Source: Jeotgalibacillus sp. R-1-5s-1
GTDB taxonomy: Bacteria > Bacillota > Bacilli > Bacillales > Jeotgalibacillaceae
DNA: 44,366 bases
Reading direction: 5' to 3'
Assembly: GCF_004405105.1 (NCBI RefSeq)
Contig: NZ_SORW01000018.1
Location: 1 to 44,366, forward strand
Both the position numbers and the translations under genes were made by a program. Numbering within the stretch: the stretch's first letter is position 1; the number at the start of each line of letters is the position of its first letter. Below the pieces are notes generated by a model. That model did not search any database. It saw only the letters and a list, made by a program, of their open reading frames with translations, and had not been told where the DNA came from. Below are positions 9,225 to 17,567 of this stretch, piece by piece.

Positions 9225-9489
9225 AACAAATAACGGAAGGGTGACCCGGGAGAATGAAGTACTAATCCTATTTTTAGAAAACAATGATGATAACTCTGTG
9301 ATTGGCAAACGCAACCCGTCTGTCTTCACGCACATCATCCGTTTTCAGAATAGGATTAGGCTTAACCGGGACATGTCTTATTTGGAGAGGACTCTCTATT
9401 TAAGGCATTCGTGTACCCATGCCTCCTATTCGGTAAGCGGATAGGGGGCTTTTTTTGTCCCCTGAAATTTGAAAATAGGGGATGATCGT
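9225..9489 (+). ncRNA. Attenuator leader RNA of the ABC-F gene
   Basis: Three mutually exclusive pairings can be drawn. Arm 1 (9262-9282, CTAATCCTATT..GAAAAC) pairs with arm 2 (9341-9359, GTTTTC..AATAGGATTAG). Arm 2 (GAATAGGA, 9348-9355) can instead pair with arm 3 (TCCTATTC, 9424-9431). Arm 3 also forms the 5' side of the terminator stem with arm 4. This is the layout of ribosome-stalling attenuators upstream of Erm, Msr and other ARE ABC-F genes. Very short candidate leader ORFs lie in or next to arm 1 (ATG 9254, three codons; ATG 9284, five codons), both with poor Shine-Dalgarno sequences, so the sensing peptide is not settled. Confidence 0.75.
9421..9456 (+). terminator. Attenuator terminator before the ABC-F gene
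   Basis: GCCTCCTATTCG pairs with CGGATAGGGGGC (12 bp, two wobbles, loop GTAAG), followed by seven T. It lies 33 bp upstream of the start codon, so it is a premature terminator, not the end of cadA alone. Confidence 0.88.
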
Positions 9490-11067
9490 ATGACGATTTT
9501 ACTGGAATTAAAAGAAATCAAAGTGGCTGTGAGAGCTAGAACACTGTTTGAAATAGAGGAATTGACCATTCGAAAAGGTGACAGAATCGGGCTTGTCGGA
9601 AAAAACGGATCAGGAAAGTCCACTTTGCTTCACCTGATTGATGGAAAGATACGTGCTGAAGAAGGCGAGCTGTTCAAAAAAGGACATATTACTCTGCTCC
9701 CACAGCTGAAAAATACGGATACGGTTAAAAGCGGAGGAGAGGTTACGCAGGAATATATTAATCAGGCGTTTGCTGAAAAGCCGGATCTTTTGCTGGCAGA
9801 TGAGCCGACTACAAACCTTGATGTTGAGCACGTTCAGTCACTTGAACAACACCTTGAGCGGTTTCCAGGTTCCATCCTGATGGTTTCGCATGACCGGGCA
9901 TTTCTTGACAAGCTTTGTACGAAAATCTGGGAAATCGATGATGGGAAAATTCAGGAGTATAAAGGGAACTATTCTACTTTTGCTGATACAAAGGCACTCA
10001 GAAGACGTCAGCAGGAGGAAGCCCATGTTCAGTATGAGCGCAAAAAGAAGCAGCTTGAAGCCGCAATTGAAGAGAAGGAAAAACGTGCGAAGCGTGCTAC
10101 GAAGAAACCGAAGGATGGTACTGAAATCGAATCAAAGAATGCCAAGCCATACTTTGCTAAAAAGCAGAAGAAGTTGAGGCAAACGGCTAAAGCGCTTGAG
10201 ACGAGGCTTAACCAGATGGAGAAGGTAGAGAGGCCAAGAGAATTACCGCCGGTTAAAATGAATCTTCCCAATGAGTCGGATATGAAAGGAAGGGCGATTA
10301 TAAGATTTGATAAGCAGATCATCACAGCTGGAGATAAAAAGCTGTTTACCATCAAACCTTTTCACATTAATGGCGGTCAAAAGGTGGGACTGATTGGAGA
10401 AAATGGATCAGGAAAAACAACACTTATCCGGGCGGTGTTGGATGGAAAAGATGAGATTCATGTATCGCCGTCCGTTAAATTCGGTTATTTCAGTCAGAAT
10501 CTTGATCGGCTGAAAACAAACAAAACGATTTTTGAAAATGTCAGTGAGGAGTCAATCCAAAAAGAAAATTTGATCAGAACCGTTCTCGCCCGGCTGCATT
10601 TTTATGGTGATGATGTCTATAAACCTGTCTCTGTTCTTTCAGGTGGGGAGCGGGTGAAGGTGGCATTTGCCAAAGTGTTTTTGGGTGATTTGAACGTTTT
10701 GGTCATGGATGAGCCGACCAATTATCTTGATATTGAAGCTGTTGAAGCGCTTGAAAGTCTGCTGATGGATTATCGTGGCACCGTTTTATTCGTTTCGCAT
10801 GATAGACAATTAACAAGCAGGCTCGCAACAAGGATTCTTGAAATTAAAGAGGGCGAGCTTCATGTATTTGAAGGTACGCTTGCTGAATATCAGGCGTATC
10901 AACCGTCTGAAAGCCGTGATGAAAACAAAGATCAATTACTTATGGTTGAGACTAAGATCTCAGAAGTGCTGAGCAGAATCAGTCTTATGCCTGACCCTGT
11001 GCTTGAGGAAGAATTTCAGGCTCTTGTACAGAAGAAAAGGGAGCTATTACAAAAGACAGACTCATAA
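9490..11067 (+). CDS. ABC-F ribosome-protection protein (Msr/Vga-like)
   Basis: 525 residues with two fused ATPase domains and no membrane segment, the ABC-F type. Domain 1 has Walker A GKNGSGKS (38-44), signature SGGE (81-84) and Walker B LLLADEP. Its helical part between Q-loop and signature is unusually short (about ten residues). A charged linker rich in Lys and Glu (about 165-250) reaches towards the ribosomal antibiotic site. Domain 2 has GENGSGKT (303-310), LSGGERVK and VLVMDEPTNYLD. The linker end KALETRLNQMEKVERPR and the overall plan resemble staphylococcal MsrA and Vga, which displace macrolides, lincosamides or pleuromutilins. The ATG at 9490 has AGGGGATG upstream; a TTG at 9469 is rejected. 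The drug specificity is unknown. It heads a four-gene unit. Confidence 0.88.
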   Translation: MTILLELKEIKVAVRARTLFEIEELTIRKGDRIGLVGKNGSGKSTLLHLIDGKIRAEEGELFKKGHITLLPQLKNTDTVKSGGEVTQEYINQAFAEKPDLLLADEPTTNLDVEHVQSLEQHLERFPGSILMVSHDRAFLDKLCTKIWEIDDGKIQEYKGNYSTFADTKALRRRQQEEAHVQYERKKKQLEAAIEEKEKRAKRATKKPKDGTEIESKNAKPYFAKKQKKLRQTAKALETRLNQMEKVERPRELPPVKMNLPNESDMKGRAIIRFDKQIITAGDKKLFTIKPFHINGGQKVGLIGENGSGKTTLIRAVLDGKDEIHVSPSVKFGYFSQNLDRLKTNKTIFENVSEESIQKENLIRTVLARLHFYGDDVYKPVSVLSGGERVKVAFAKVFLGDLNVLVMDEPTNYLDIEAVEALESLLMDYRGTVLFVSHDRQLTSRLATRILEIKEGELHVFEGTLAEYQAYQPSESRDENKDQLLMVETKISEVLSRISLMPDPVLEEEFQALVQKKRELLQKTDS

Positions 11068-11094
11068 TGCGTAAAGCAAACAAGGGGAATGAAA

Positions 11095-11931
11095 ATGGAG
11101 AAATTAACATTAAGAAAAGCGGATCAACATGACCTGGTATCCTTAACAACATTATCAGATCAGGTCTTTTCTATGGAAGCAGATCGATGGATGCTGGAGG
11201 GTGGGACGGATGCGAATGTACAGCCGCCAGGGTATGCAGATCAGGAAATGATGATGTATATGTTAGAGCATCTCGAGGTTGTTTGCCTTGAACTCGACGG
11301 TGAGATGGTAGGTGGAGCCGTGCTGACGTTTCCTGCCAGAGGGTATGTCCGGATTGACCGTATTTTCATTGCCGTTTCTCATCAGGGAAAAGGCTGGGGG
11401 AAACAGGCGATGAAGCTGTTGGAGGAGCGGTATCCGGATTGTTTCAGGTGGCAGCTTGAAACATCAGTCAGACAGGTGCCGAACCGATATTTTTATCAGG
11501 CATGCGGATATGAGCTTGTGTTTGAAACGGAAGATGAGCTTTATTTTGAAAAGAAACAAGAGATGAACAAACCTTCAGGGCAGATTGTTGACCGTGATTT
11601 ATCGGAAAGAGAACTTATTTCCATTAAAGCTGAGAATGTAAATGTGACAGATGCTAATCTTCAGCGGTTTTCTGTGTCAAATGCAAATCTGCGAAAGTCC
11701 AGGTTTCAAAACGTGAATATGTCAGACAGTCTGCTTGCAGATTCGACGATTCACAACGCGTCCTTTTGGTATGCAGGACTTAAGAACAGTACCTTTAGGG
11801 CATGTGATTTCACAAACGTTAAACTGACGGGGTGTGAGATAGAAGGAATGGAGATTGACGGTGTCTCTGTGGAAAAAATGATATCGGTGTTTAAAAAGGA
11901 GAATCAGCATGCTTTATCTAAAGAAAATTGA
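11095..11931 (+). CDS. GNAT acetyltransferase fused to pentapeptide repeats
   Basis: A 278-residue two-domain protein. Residues 1 to about 155 form a GNAT domain with the acetyl-CoA loop HQGKGWGKQAM and the C-terminal NRYFYQACGYE. From about 165 to 265 some seventeen pentapeptide repeats follow (ANLQR, FSVSN, ANLRK, SRFQN, VNMSD, STFRA, CDFTN, VKLTG), which fold as a right-handed quadrilateral beta-helix in the Qnr/MfpA family. I do not know a characterised protein of this composition. The ATG at 11095 is preceded by AAGGGG seven bases away. It follows the ABC-F gene by 27 bp with no terminator and overlaps the next GNAT gene by 23 bp, so a shared role in antibiotic tolerance is plausible but inferred. 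Confidence 0.85.
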   Translation: MEKLTLRKADQHDLVSLTTLSDQVFSMEADRWMLEGGTDANVQPPGYADQEMMMYMLEHLEVVCLELDGEMVGGAVLTFPARGYVRIDRIFIAVSHQGKGWGKQAMKLLEERYPDCFRWQLETSVRQVPNRYFYQACGYELVFETEDELYFEKKQEMNKPSGQIVDRDLSERELISIKAENVNVTDANLQRFSVSNANLRKSRFQNVNMSDSLLADSTIHNASFWYAGLKNSTFRACDFTNVKLTGCEIEGMEIDGVSVEKMISVFKKENQHALSKEN

Positions 11932-12352
11932 CGAACATAACTGGCTGAAGGCTGTACGATTAAAGGTGCGTGATGATCAGCAGACCTTCGTGGCATCAAA
12001 TGCGATATCCCTGGCTCAGCTGAACTTTTTACCAGACTTTCACGCAATGGGTGTTTATCACGATGATGAAATGGTTGGTTTTACACTATTCGGGCTTGAT
12101 CGTGATGACGGTGAGTTTTGGATCTACCGGATGATGGTTGATGAAAAGCATCAGGGTAAAGGCTATGGGAAAAAAGCGATTCGGCTGGTGATTGATGAGA
12201 TTCGAAAAATGAAGGAAGATCGCCATTCAACGATTACGCTATCCTATGAGCCTGAAAATACGTTTGCTGCAAGTCTGTATACAGGCATGGGATTTGTGGA
12301 GCAGGAAGGTGTAATGATTGAAGGAGAGCAGGTTGCCCGTTATACATTCTAA
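11909..12352 (+). CDS. GNAT acetyltransferase, BltD-like
   Basis: A 147-residue single-domain GNAT enzyme. It has the acetyl-CoA pyrophosphate loop HQGKGYGKKAI and the C-terminal AASLYTGMGFVEQE. The order of motifs (MVGFTLFGLD, then GEFWIYRMMVDEKHQGKGYG) is like B. subtilis spermine/spermidine acetyltransferase BltD and relatives. Polyamines or an aminated drug are therefore possible substrates. AAAGGAG precedes the ATG, inside the end of the upstream gene (23-bp overlap), which indicates translational coupling. The asparagine synthetase gene follows after 49 bp. Substrate assignment is tentative. Confidence 0.82.
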   Translation: MLYLKKIDEHNWLKAVRLKVRDDQQTFVASNAISLAQLNFLPDFHAMGVYHDDEMVGFTLFGLDRDDGEFWIYRMMVDEKHQGKGYGKKAIRLVIDEIRKMKEDRHSTITLSYEPENTFAASLYTGMGFVEQEGVMIEGEQVARYTF

Positions 12353-12401
12353 GCTCTGACATGTGTGCATACACTGTTATGATGAAAGGCGGTGTCTGCA
12401 G

Positions 12402-14237
12402 ATGTGTGGAATTACTGGATGGGTGAGCTGGAATCGTCCTCTCATAAATGAGTGGGAAACCATTGAAAAAATGGTCGGCACACTGGATAAAAGAGGTCCG
12501 GATGCTTATGGCATCAAAGCCGTGAGTCATGCGCTTTTTGGTCATACCCGGCTGACGGTCATTGATCCGGCGGGTGGAGCACAGCCTATGTCAGCCAAGA
12601 CAGACAAAGGTCAATTTACCTTAATTTATAATGGTGAGCTCTATAATACAGAGGAATTGCGGACAGAATTAAAAAGAAAAGGTCATACGTTCGGGACGAG
12701 ATCAGATACAGAGGTAGTCCTGCGGGCTTTTATTGAATGGGGCCCGGAATGCCCAAGGCACTTTAACGGCATATTTGCTTTTGCCATCTGGGATCACAGA
12801 CAGGAGGAATTTTTCGCCTGCAGGGACAGACTTGGTGTGAAACCCTTTTTCTATACGGAAAAAGATGGAGAGCTTATATTTGGCTCAGAACTGAAGGCGA
12901 TCCTCGCTCATCCTGAACAAAAGGCTCAATTAGACAGGGAAGGATTGCGGGAGCTGATCGGTCTCGGTCCATCGAGGAAGCCTGGAAGCGGAGTGCTGAA
13001 GGGGATCAGCGAGCTCAGACCTGCTCATGCGATGATGTATACACGCAGAGGCCTGAAGGTATGGCGGTATTGGAATGTTAAGTCGGAGCAGCACGGTGAG
13101 AGCGTTGAAGAAACGGCTGCTCATCTAAAAGGTTTATTTGAAGATGCAGTGAAGCGGCAGCTGGTGTCCGACAAACCGATCTGTACTTTTCTTTCAGGAG
13201 GAGTCGACTCAAGCGCCATCAGTGCGGTGGCGGCAAAAGAACAGGCTGATGCATTAAATACATGTTCCATTACCTATGAAGAAAACAGCCTTCATTATAA
13301 ACCGGACGCATTTAAACCGAGTGAGGATGCACCGGCGATCCAGACCATGTCAGATTTTTTGAAATCGGCTCATGAAACCTTTACGATCAGCCAGCAGGAG
13401 CTTGCGGGCAGATTGAAGGATGCAGTTAAAGCAAGAGACCTTCCCGGTATGGCAGACATCGACTCTTCTCTACTTTGGTTTTGTGAAGGAATCAAAAAGA
13501 AGTACACGGTTGCACTTTCAGGTGAATGTGCGGATGAAGTCTTCGGGGGATATCCCTGGTTTCAAAATGAAGAGCTGCTTAAAAAGCCTGGATTCCCATG
13601 GATTCGCTCAGTAAAAGAGAGGGAAGCGTTTATATTACCTGCCTGGAAAACGAAGCTCGATCTTTCAGGTTACTTAAGGGAAGAGGCAAAAAGAATACGT
13701 GCTGAAACGCCTGGGCTGGATGGAGAAGGAGAAACAGAATCACTTCGCAGGGAAATGGCTTACTTAAATATGATCAGTTTTATGACGACACTGCTGGATC
13801 GAAAAGATCGTATGAGTATGGCGGCAGGTCTTGAAGTGCGCGTTCCATTTGCTGATCACCGGATTGTAGAGTACGCGTGGAATATTCCATGGGATATGAA
13901 GCAGCATGGCGGCAGAGAGAAGGGTATCTTACGAAAAGCGCTTGAGGGGCTGTTGCCGGATGAGATCTTATACAGGAAGAAAAGTCCTTATCCGAAAACG
14001 TATCACCCTGCTTATACAGAAGCTGTAAAAGGGATGCTGAAGGAGGCTTCTGCGAGGAGCTCTTCTGTGCTGCCGGAGCTGTTTTCGAAGACGAAGCTCA
14101 ATGAACTGATCCGGACGAATGGTGCGTCGTTCAGCGTTCCGTGGTTTGGTCAGCTGATGGCGGGTCCGCAGCTGATGGCGTATCTGGTGCAGCTGGATTA
14201 CTGGTTTGAGGAGTATGGGGTGGAGATTGTGGAGTGA
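12402..14237 (+). CDS. asnB: Asparagine synthase (glutamine-hydrolysing)
   Basis: A 611-residue class II glutamine amidotransferase fused to an ATP-pyrophosphatase synthetase. Translation must begin at ATG 12402 because the catalytic Cys2 (MCGITGW) is freed by removal of Met; 39 upstream bases in the same frame are excluded. The synthetase half has SGGVDS (265-270) and SGECADEVFGGYPWF. The length and the MCGITGWV opening are closest to B. subtilis AsnO. Members of this family amidate aspartate, and some (AsnB, LtsA) amidate meso-diaminopimelate of peptidoglycan, which changes resistance to lysozyme and antibiotics. It is the last gene of the ABC-F unit; a family A hairpin follows. Confidence 0.92.
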   Translation: MCGITGWVSWNRPLINEWETIEKMVGTLDKRGPDAYGIKAVSHALFGHTRLTVIDPAGGAQPMSAKTDKGQFTLIYNGELYNTEELRTELKRKGHTFGTRSDTEVVLRAFIEWGPECPRHFNGIFAFAIWDHRQEEFFACRDRLGVKPFFYTEKDGELIFGSELKAILAHPEQKAQLDREGLRELIGLGPSRKPGSGVLKGISELRPAHAMMYTRRGLKVWRYWNVKSEQHGESVEETAAHLKGLFEDAVKRQLVSDKPICTFLSGGVDSSAISAVAAKEQADALNTCSITYEENSLHYKPDAFKPSEDAPAIQTMSDFLKSAHETFTISQQELAGRLKDAVKARDLPGMADIDSSLLWFCEGIKKKYTVALSGECADEVFGGYPWFQNEELLKKPGFPWIRSVKEREAFILPAWKTKLDLSGYLREEAKRIRAETPGLDGEGETESLRREMAYLNMISFMTTLLDRKDRMSMAAGLEVRVPFADHRIVEYAWNIPWDMKQHGGREKGILRKALEGLLPDEILYRKKSPYPKTYHPAYTEAVKGMLKEASARSSSVLPELFSKTKLNELIRTNGASFSVPWFGQLMAGPQLMAYLVQLDYWFEEYGVEIVE

Positions 14238-14254
14238 GATGAAGTAATGGAAAA

Positions 14255-14372
14255 CCGGGCATGGGGCATCCTTCGCTTTCCACGGCCGCGCGGTGAGCCA
14301 GTTGTGCTACGCACATCTGTCTCACCTGTCGCTCCTCTGCCGTAGGAGTCTACGGATGCCCCATACCCTATG
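14255..14372 (+). repeat. Family A structured repeat, copy 3
   Basis: A complete copy with a 15-bp outer stem: GGGCATGGGGCATCC pairs with GGATGCCCCATACCC at one mismatch. It encloses CTTTCCACGGCCGCGCGGTG, the inner hairpin and CTGCCGTAGGAGTC. It begins 18 bp after the asnB stop and is the only strong hairpin there, so it may also end the transcript, although no T run follows. Confidence 0.85.
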
Positions 14373-14459
14373 TGTACGAGTTTCCAAAACCTTATTTTTA
14401 TAGGAATGAAAATACAGGTGTGACGCGGAATGGTGTTTGTTTGGCAGGGAGATTGTTTC

Positions 14460-14682
14460 GCGTCATAAGGTGGGTTTTGAGGCTTGATGGGTTTTGATTG
14501 AATGGTTGATTTGAAGGAAGGAATCCTGATCATTAGTGAAGGAATTGCCTGGGTGTAATGAAGGGGAAAAGGTTGCTTAAAGGGTTAGTGAAGGAATTAA
14601 ATTTCTGAAAGCCTGAATCTTTTTCTGGAAAGCCTGTATCACTTTTTGAAACGATGGAATCAGTCACCTAAGTGAAGGAAAT
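14460..14682. repeat. Degenerate repeat-rich spacer
   Basis: No gene is seen. AGTGAAGGAA-like words recur at 14535, 14587 and 14671 with a relative at 14557, and GAAAGCCTG at 14607 and 14628 (21 bp apart), with GAAACGATG at 14648. This looks like a decayed version of the 21-bp arrays at 27641 and 36194, but its spacing is irregular. Confidence 0.4.
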
Positions 14683-14684
14683 AA

Positions 14685-14733
14685 AAAACCGGTCAGCCTC
14701 TGCTTTTGCCGCAGAGGTTCTGGCCGGTTTTTA
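14685..14733. terminator. Intrinsic terminator between convergent genes
   Basis: AAAACCGGTCAGCCTCTGC pairs with GCAGAGGTTCTGGCCGGTTTT, with A and T runs on the two sides. It ends the acetyltransferase gene on the minus strand and can also stop plus-strand transcription. Confidence 0.88.
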
Positions 14734-14736
14734 ACT

Positions 14737-15228
14737 TTAATTTAAAATCAGCTGATAAAAATGAACGTCCTGCCATTCGCCGAATTTGAAGCCTACTTGT
14801 TTGAAGTTGCCGACAAATTCGAAACCGAAGCGCTCGTGAAGTCTGACGCTGGCTTCGTTCCCTCCGGTAATGCCCCCGATCACGACATGAAATTTGCGGT
14901 TTTTTGCTTCTTCAAGAATCGCTTCCATTAATTTTTTACCGATGCCTGCTCCCTGAAATTCAGGAGATATGTAAATGGACAGTTCAACCGTATCCATATA
15001 GGCTTCTTTATCGCGAAATGGGCTCAAGCTGCAGTAGCCGGCAACGTGGCCGTCTTTTTCAGCCACAATTAAGGGATAGCGGTCCTGGTAACGTCCGAAC
15101 CACTCTTTTCTCTGCTCAAAGGTATGAGCTTTTAAGTCAAAGGTGGCAACGGTTTCTGCGACTGCCTGATTGTAAATGACGGTCATTTCATGAATATCTT
15201 TTTCTTCTGCTTTTCGTACAAAAACCAT
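14737..15228 (-). CDS. PAT-type GNAT N-acetyltransferase
   Basis: 163 residues. It has the hallmarks of the phosphinothricin/methionine-sulfoximine acetyltransferase group: VRKAEEKDIHEMTVIYNQAV at the start, GYCSLSPFRDKEAY in the middle, the acetyl-CoA loop QGAGIGKKLM, and the tail RLHERFGFEFVGNFKQVGFKFG followed by WQDVHFYQL. Such enzymes acetylate the free amine of phosphinothricin, methionine sulfoximine or related amino acids. The ATG at 15228 follows GGAGGG at five bases; the TTG at 15240 is rejected. It is monocistronic and divergent from the VOC gene. Confidence 0.88.
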   Translation of the reverse strand: MVFVRKAEEKDIHEMTVIYNQAVAETVATFDLKAHTFEQRKEWFGRYQDRYPLIVAEKDGHVAGYCSLSPFRDKEAYMDTVELSIYISPEFQGAGIGKKLMEAILEEAKNRKFHVVIGGITGGNEASVRLHERFGFEFVGNFKQVGFKFGEWQDVHFYQLILN

Positions 15229-15343
15229 AATACCCTCCAAAAACGTTTCTTACTATTCTAAATCACAATATAAAAATTGAACAGCCGGCAGGATTTCCAG
15301 TTCAGTAAAAAGAATGGTAGTGAATAAAGAAAGGAGCGGTTTG

Positions 15344-15709
15344 ATGAATAACCCTATTCAGCCAAAGATAGGCGGTACATTTATTCCGGTAAAAAACATT
15401 GAAGCTGCCCGTGATTGGTATTGCGATTTACTTGGTATGCAGGCTACGGATGAAATTGTTCACGGTCACTTGTATGTTGTGCGTTTGCAGGACGGGCACA
15501 ACCTTATTCTCGACCAGAAAATTTATGCGAAACGAAAAAAGAACACAGTACCGCTTTTTCATTTCAACACAGACGACATTCAGCAAAGCCATCAGTACAT
15601 ACATGATTTTGAAGCGCATAATGTGAGCGAAATCGAATTTGATGAATTTTTTACATTCGAGGATCCTGATGGAAATGTTCTCATGATTTGCGAATGCAGT
15701 AATGACTAA
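15344..15709 (+). CDS. VOC-family (glyoxalase/bleomycin-resistance fold) protein
   Basis: A 121-residue single VOC module pair. It has the N-terminal IPVKNIEAARDWYCDLLGM, typical of glyoxalase I-like and antibiotic-binding proteins, and the C-terminal FEDPDGNVLMICE with the conserved metal-binding Glu region. The ATG at 15344 follows AAGGAG; longer forms add residues upstream of the Shine-Dalgarno. It stands alone, with a terminator 22 bp downstream. The ligand or reaction is unknown; members range from dioxygenases to drug-binding proteins. Confidence 0.85.
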   Translation: MNNPIQPKIGGTFIPVKNIEAARDWYCDLLGMQATDEIVHGHLYVVRLQDGHNLILDQKIYAKRKKNTVPLFHFNTDDIQQSHQYIHDFEAHNVSEIEFDEFFTFEDPDGNVLMICECSND

Positions 15710-15731
15710 TTAAATCTTAACTAGCAATACT

Positions 15732-15761
15732 AAAGCTGATGAAGTTGTTCATCGGCTTTTT
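15732..15761 (+). terminator. Terminator of the VOC gene
   Basis: AAAGCTGATGAA pairs with TTCATCGGCTTT across a GTTG loop, followed by T-rich sequence. Confidence 0.85.
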
Positions 15762-15935
15762 ATTTTTGTTCACAGGATTAATAAAAACGCTCAGAGTTTT
15801 AATAAACAGATGCTTATTTATAACAAATTTTTCAATGTAAAATTTTGAATTCAAAATAAAGTCAAACATTCGCGCATTATTTGTCGAATTTCAGGGAAAG
15901 GGGTAATAAAACTTATGAAAGACAGGGGATGAATA

Positions 15936-17471
15936 ATGGTCATCGATTTTACTGAAATCAACATGAAGATTAACCATATTTTTAATTCCCGAAAGCAGGA
16001 GATATCGGGAATTTCCTTCGATTCGAGACGAACTCAGGTAAATCATGCATTTTTCTGTTTAAAAGGCGAGGTTGCTGACGGACATGAATTTATAGATGAA
16101 GCCATTAAAAATGGGGCTGTGCTCATTGTCGGGACTGATTTTTCAAAGCTTCAGGAAGCCAGCCTGAAGAATTTAACCTCTACATTTGTTGTGGTCGGGG
16201 ATGATCGTACAGCGCTTGCTGATTTTTCAATGCACTTTTATCAACATGCTCATAATAAGCTGAAAACAATTGCTGTCACAGGGACAAATGGTAAAACAAC
16301 GGTAGCTGCCTTCGTAAAATCACTGTTTACACAAAGTGGGATTCCTACAGGATCAATTGGAACTACAGGTATTTTCTCATCCCGTGAGGAAATCGTGTAT
16401 AAAAAAAGCACGCCGACTACCCCGGAAGCGCCTGACTTGCACAAAATCTTTCATAATCTTCGTGAGCGTAAAGACCAGGCAGCCGTTATGGAAGTTTCCT
16501 CGATTGCAGTCGATCAGAAGCGTGTAGAAGGCATCGAATTTGACGTTGCCATTCATACAAATCTTTCCCTAGAACACCTGGAATATCATAAAACATTTGA
16601 ACATTACAAGATGTCTAAAATGAAACTATTTGATCAGACAAAAAAAGCGGTCGTGAATATTGATGATGACCATATGGGAGGAGACTTAGCCTCTGCTTTT
16701 AAAGGTGACCTGATCACCTACAGTCTTGATCGCCATTCAGGAGCCGACCTCATTGCAGATAACTGTCACGTTACAGAAGAAGGAACATCTTTCGAGCTGC
16801 TCGTAAATGGACAATCCTATCTGGTCAGATCATCTGTGTACGGAAACTATAATGTGCAAAATCTGCTGGCTGCTATTGGAGCAGGCCTTCATGCAGGACT
16901 TTCACTTGAGTCCATGCTACCTCATCTGTCCAGAATTGAAAATCCAAAAGGACGCTTTCAGGTAGTGGAACAGTATGGCAACCGGAAAATCATTATTGAT
17001 TACGCTCATACGCCAGTTGCTTTAAACAGCCTTCTTGAGGAAGTGAAAAAACTTCCGCATCGAAGACTGATCGTCATGATCGCGGGAATCGGCATCCGGG
17101 ATTTTGGTAAAATGCCGAAGATGGCCGAAACAGTCGAAGGGAAAGCAGACGAAATCATTGTTACAGTCGATCACCCTGGAGATCATGACCCTCAGAAAGT
17201 CGTTGATCAGGTCATGACAGGCTTCCGCTATCCCGACAATCCTTCGATTAATACTTCCTTAACCCGTAAAGAAGGAGTGTTAAAATCCTTATCACTGTCA
17301 GACGAAGGAGATGTCATCATTCTCTCAAGCGGCTGTATCAACGGAGCACAAATCGTCAAAGGAGAATACATTCCACACTCAGACGAAGACATCATCCAGT
17401 CCTATTTTAAACATCATGTACCTGCTAAAAAGAAAAAAGTATACCGGACTGAAAAAACAACAACATCCTAA
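15936..17471 (+). CDS. Divergent MurE-like Mur ligase
   Basis: A 511-residue three-domain Mur ligase: N-terminal UDP-binding part with DSRRTQVNHAFFCLKG, central ATPase with TGTNGKTT (from Thr115) and the TPTTPEAPDLH segment, and C-terminal ligase domain with GRFQVVEQ and DYAHTP. It aligns with UDP-MurNAc-tripeptide synthetase, but the DNPR motif that binds diaminopimelate reads DHPGDHDP (412-419). The usual glycine-rich GCGGDRD segment reads GIGIRDFG. Its substrate is thus probably not standard meso-DAP, and this is unlikely to be the housekeeping murE. It is monocistronic with no mra or mur neighbours. A basic tail (PAKKKKVYR) ends the protein, and a perfect terminator follows. Confidence 0.85.
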   Translation: MVIDFTEINMKINHIFNSRKQEISGISFDSRRTQVNHAFFCLKGEVADGHEFIDEAIKNGAVLIVGTDFSKLQEASLKNLTSTFVVVGDDRTALADFSMHFYQHAHNKLKTIAVTGTNGKTTVAAFVKSLFTQSGIPTGSIGTTGIFSSREEIVYKKSTPTTPEAPDLHKIFHNLRERKDQAAVMEVSSIAVDQKRVEGIEFDVAIHTNLSLEHLEYHKTFEHYKMSKMKLFDQTKKAVVNIDDDHMGGDLASAFKGDLITYSLDRHSGADLIADNCHVTEEGTSFELLVNGQSYLVRSSVYGNYNVQNLLAAIGAGLHAGLSLESMLPHLSRIENPKGRFQVVEQYGNRKIIIDYAHTPVALNSLLEEVKKLPHRRLIVMIAGIGIRDFGKMPKMAETVEGKADEIIVTVDHPGDHDPQKVVDQVMTGFRYPDNPSINTSLTRKEGVLKSLSLSDEGDVIILSSGCINGAQIVKGEYIPHSDEDIIQSYFKHHVPAKKKKVYRTEKTTTS

Positions 17472-17480
17472 CACATAAAA

Positions 17481-17528
17481 TAAAACAGCAGAACCACAAT
17501 GCTTTCGTATTGTGGTTCTGCTGTTTTA
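17481..17528. terminator. Terminator of the MurE-like gene
   Basis: A perfect 20-bp stem, TAAAACAGCAGAACCACAAT with ATTGTGGTTCTGCTGTTTTA, loop GCTTTCGT, followed by a T run. The A and T runs on both sides suggest bidirectional use. Confidence 0.93.
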
Positions 17529-17567
17529 TTTTTAAAAAAAGTAATGACTTGCGCACATTTTCAAAGG

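Noticed and set aside
9217-9444. 75-codon ORF spanning the ABC-F leader
   Set aside because: It runs through the attenuator stems with no proper ribosome binding site, and its composition follows the stems. It is more likely a by-product, although a short leader ORF inside it remains possible.
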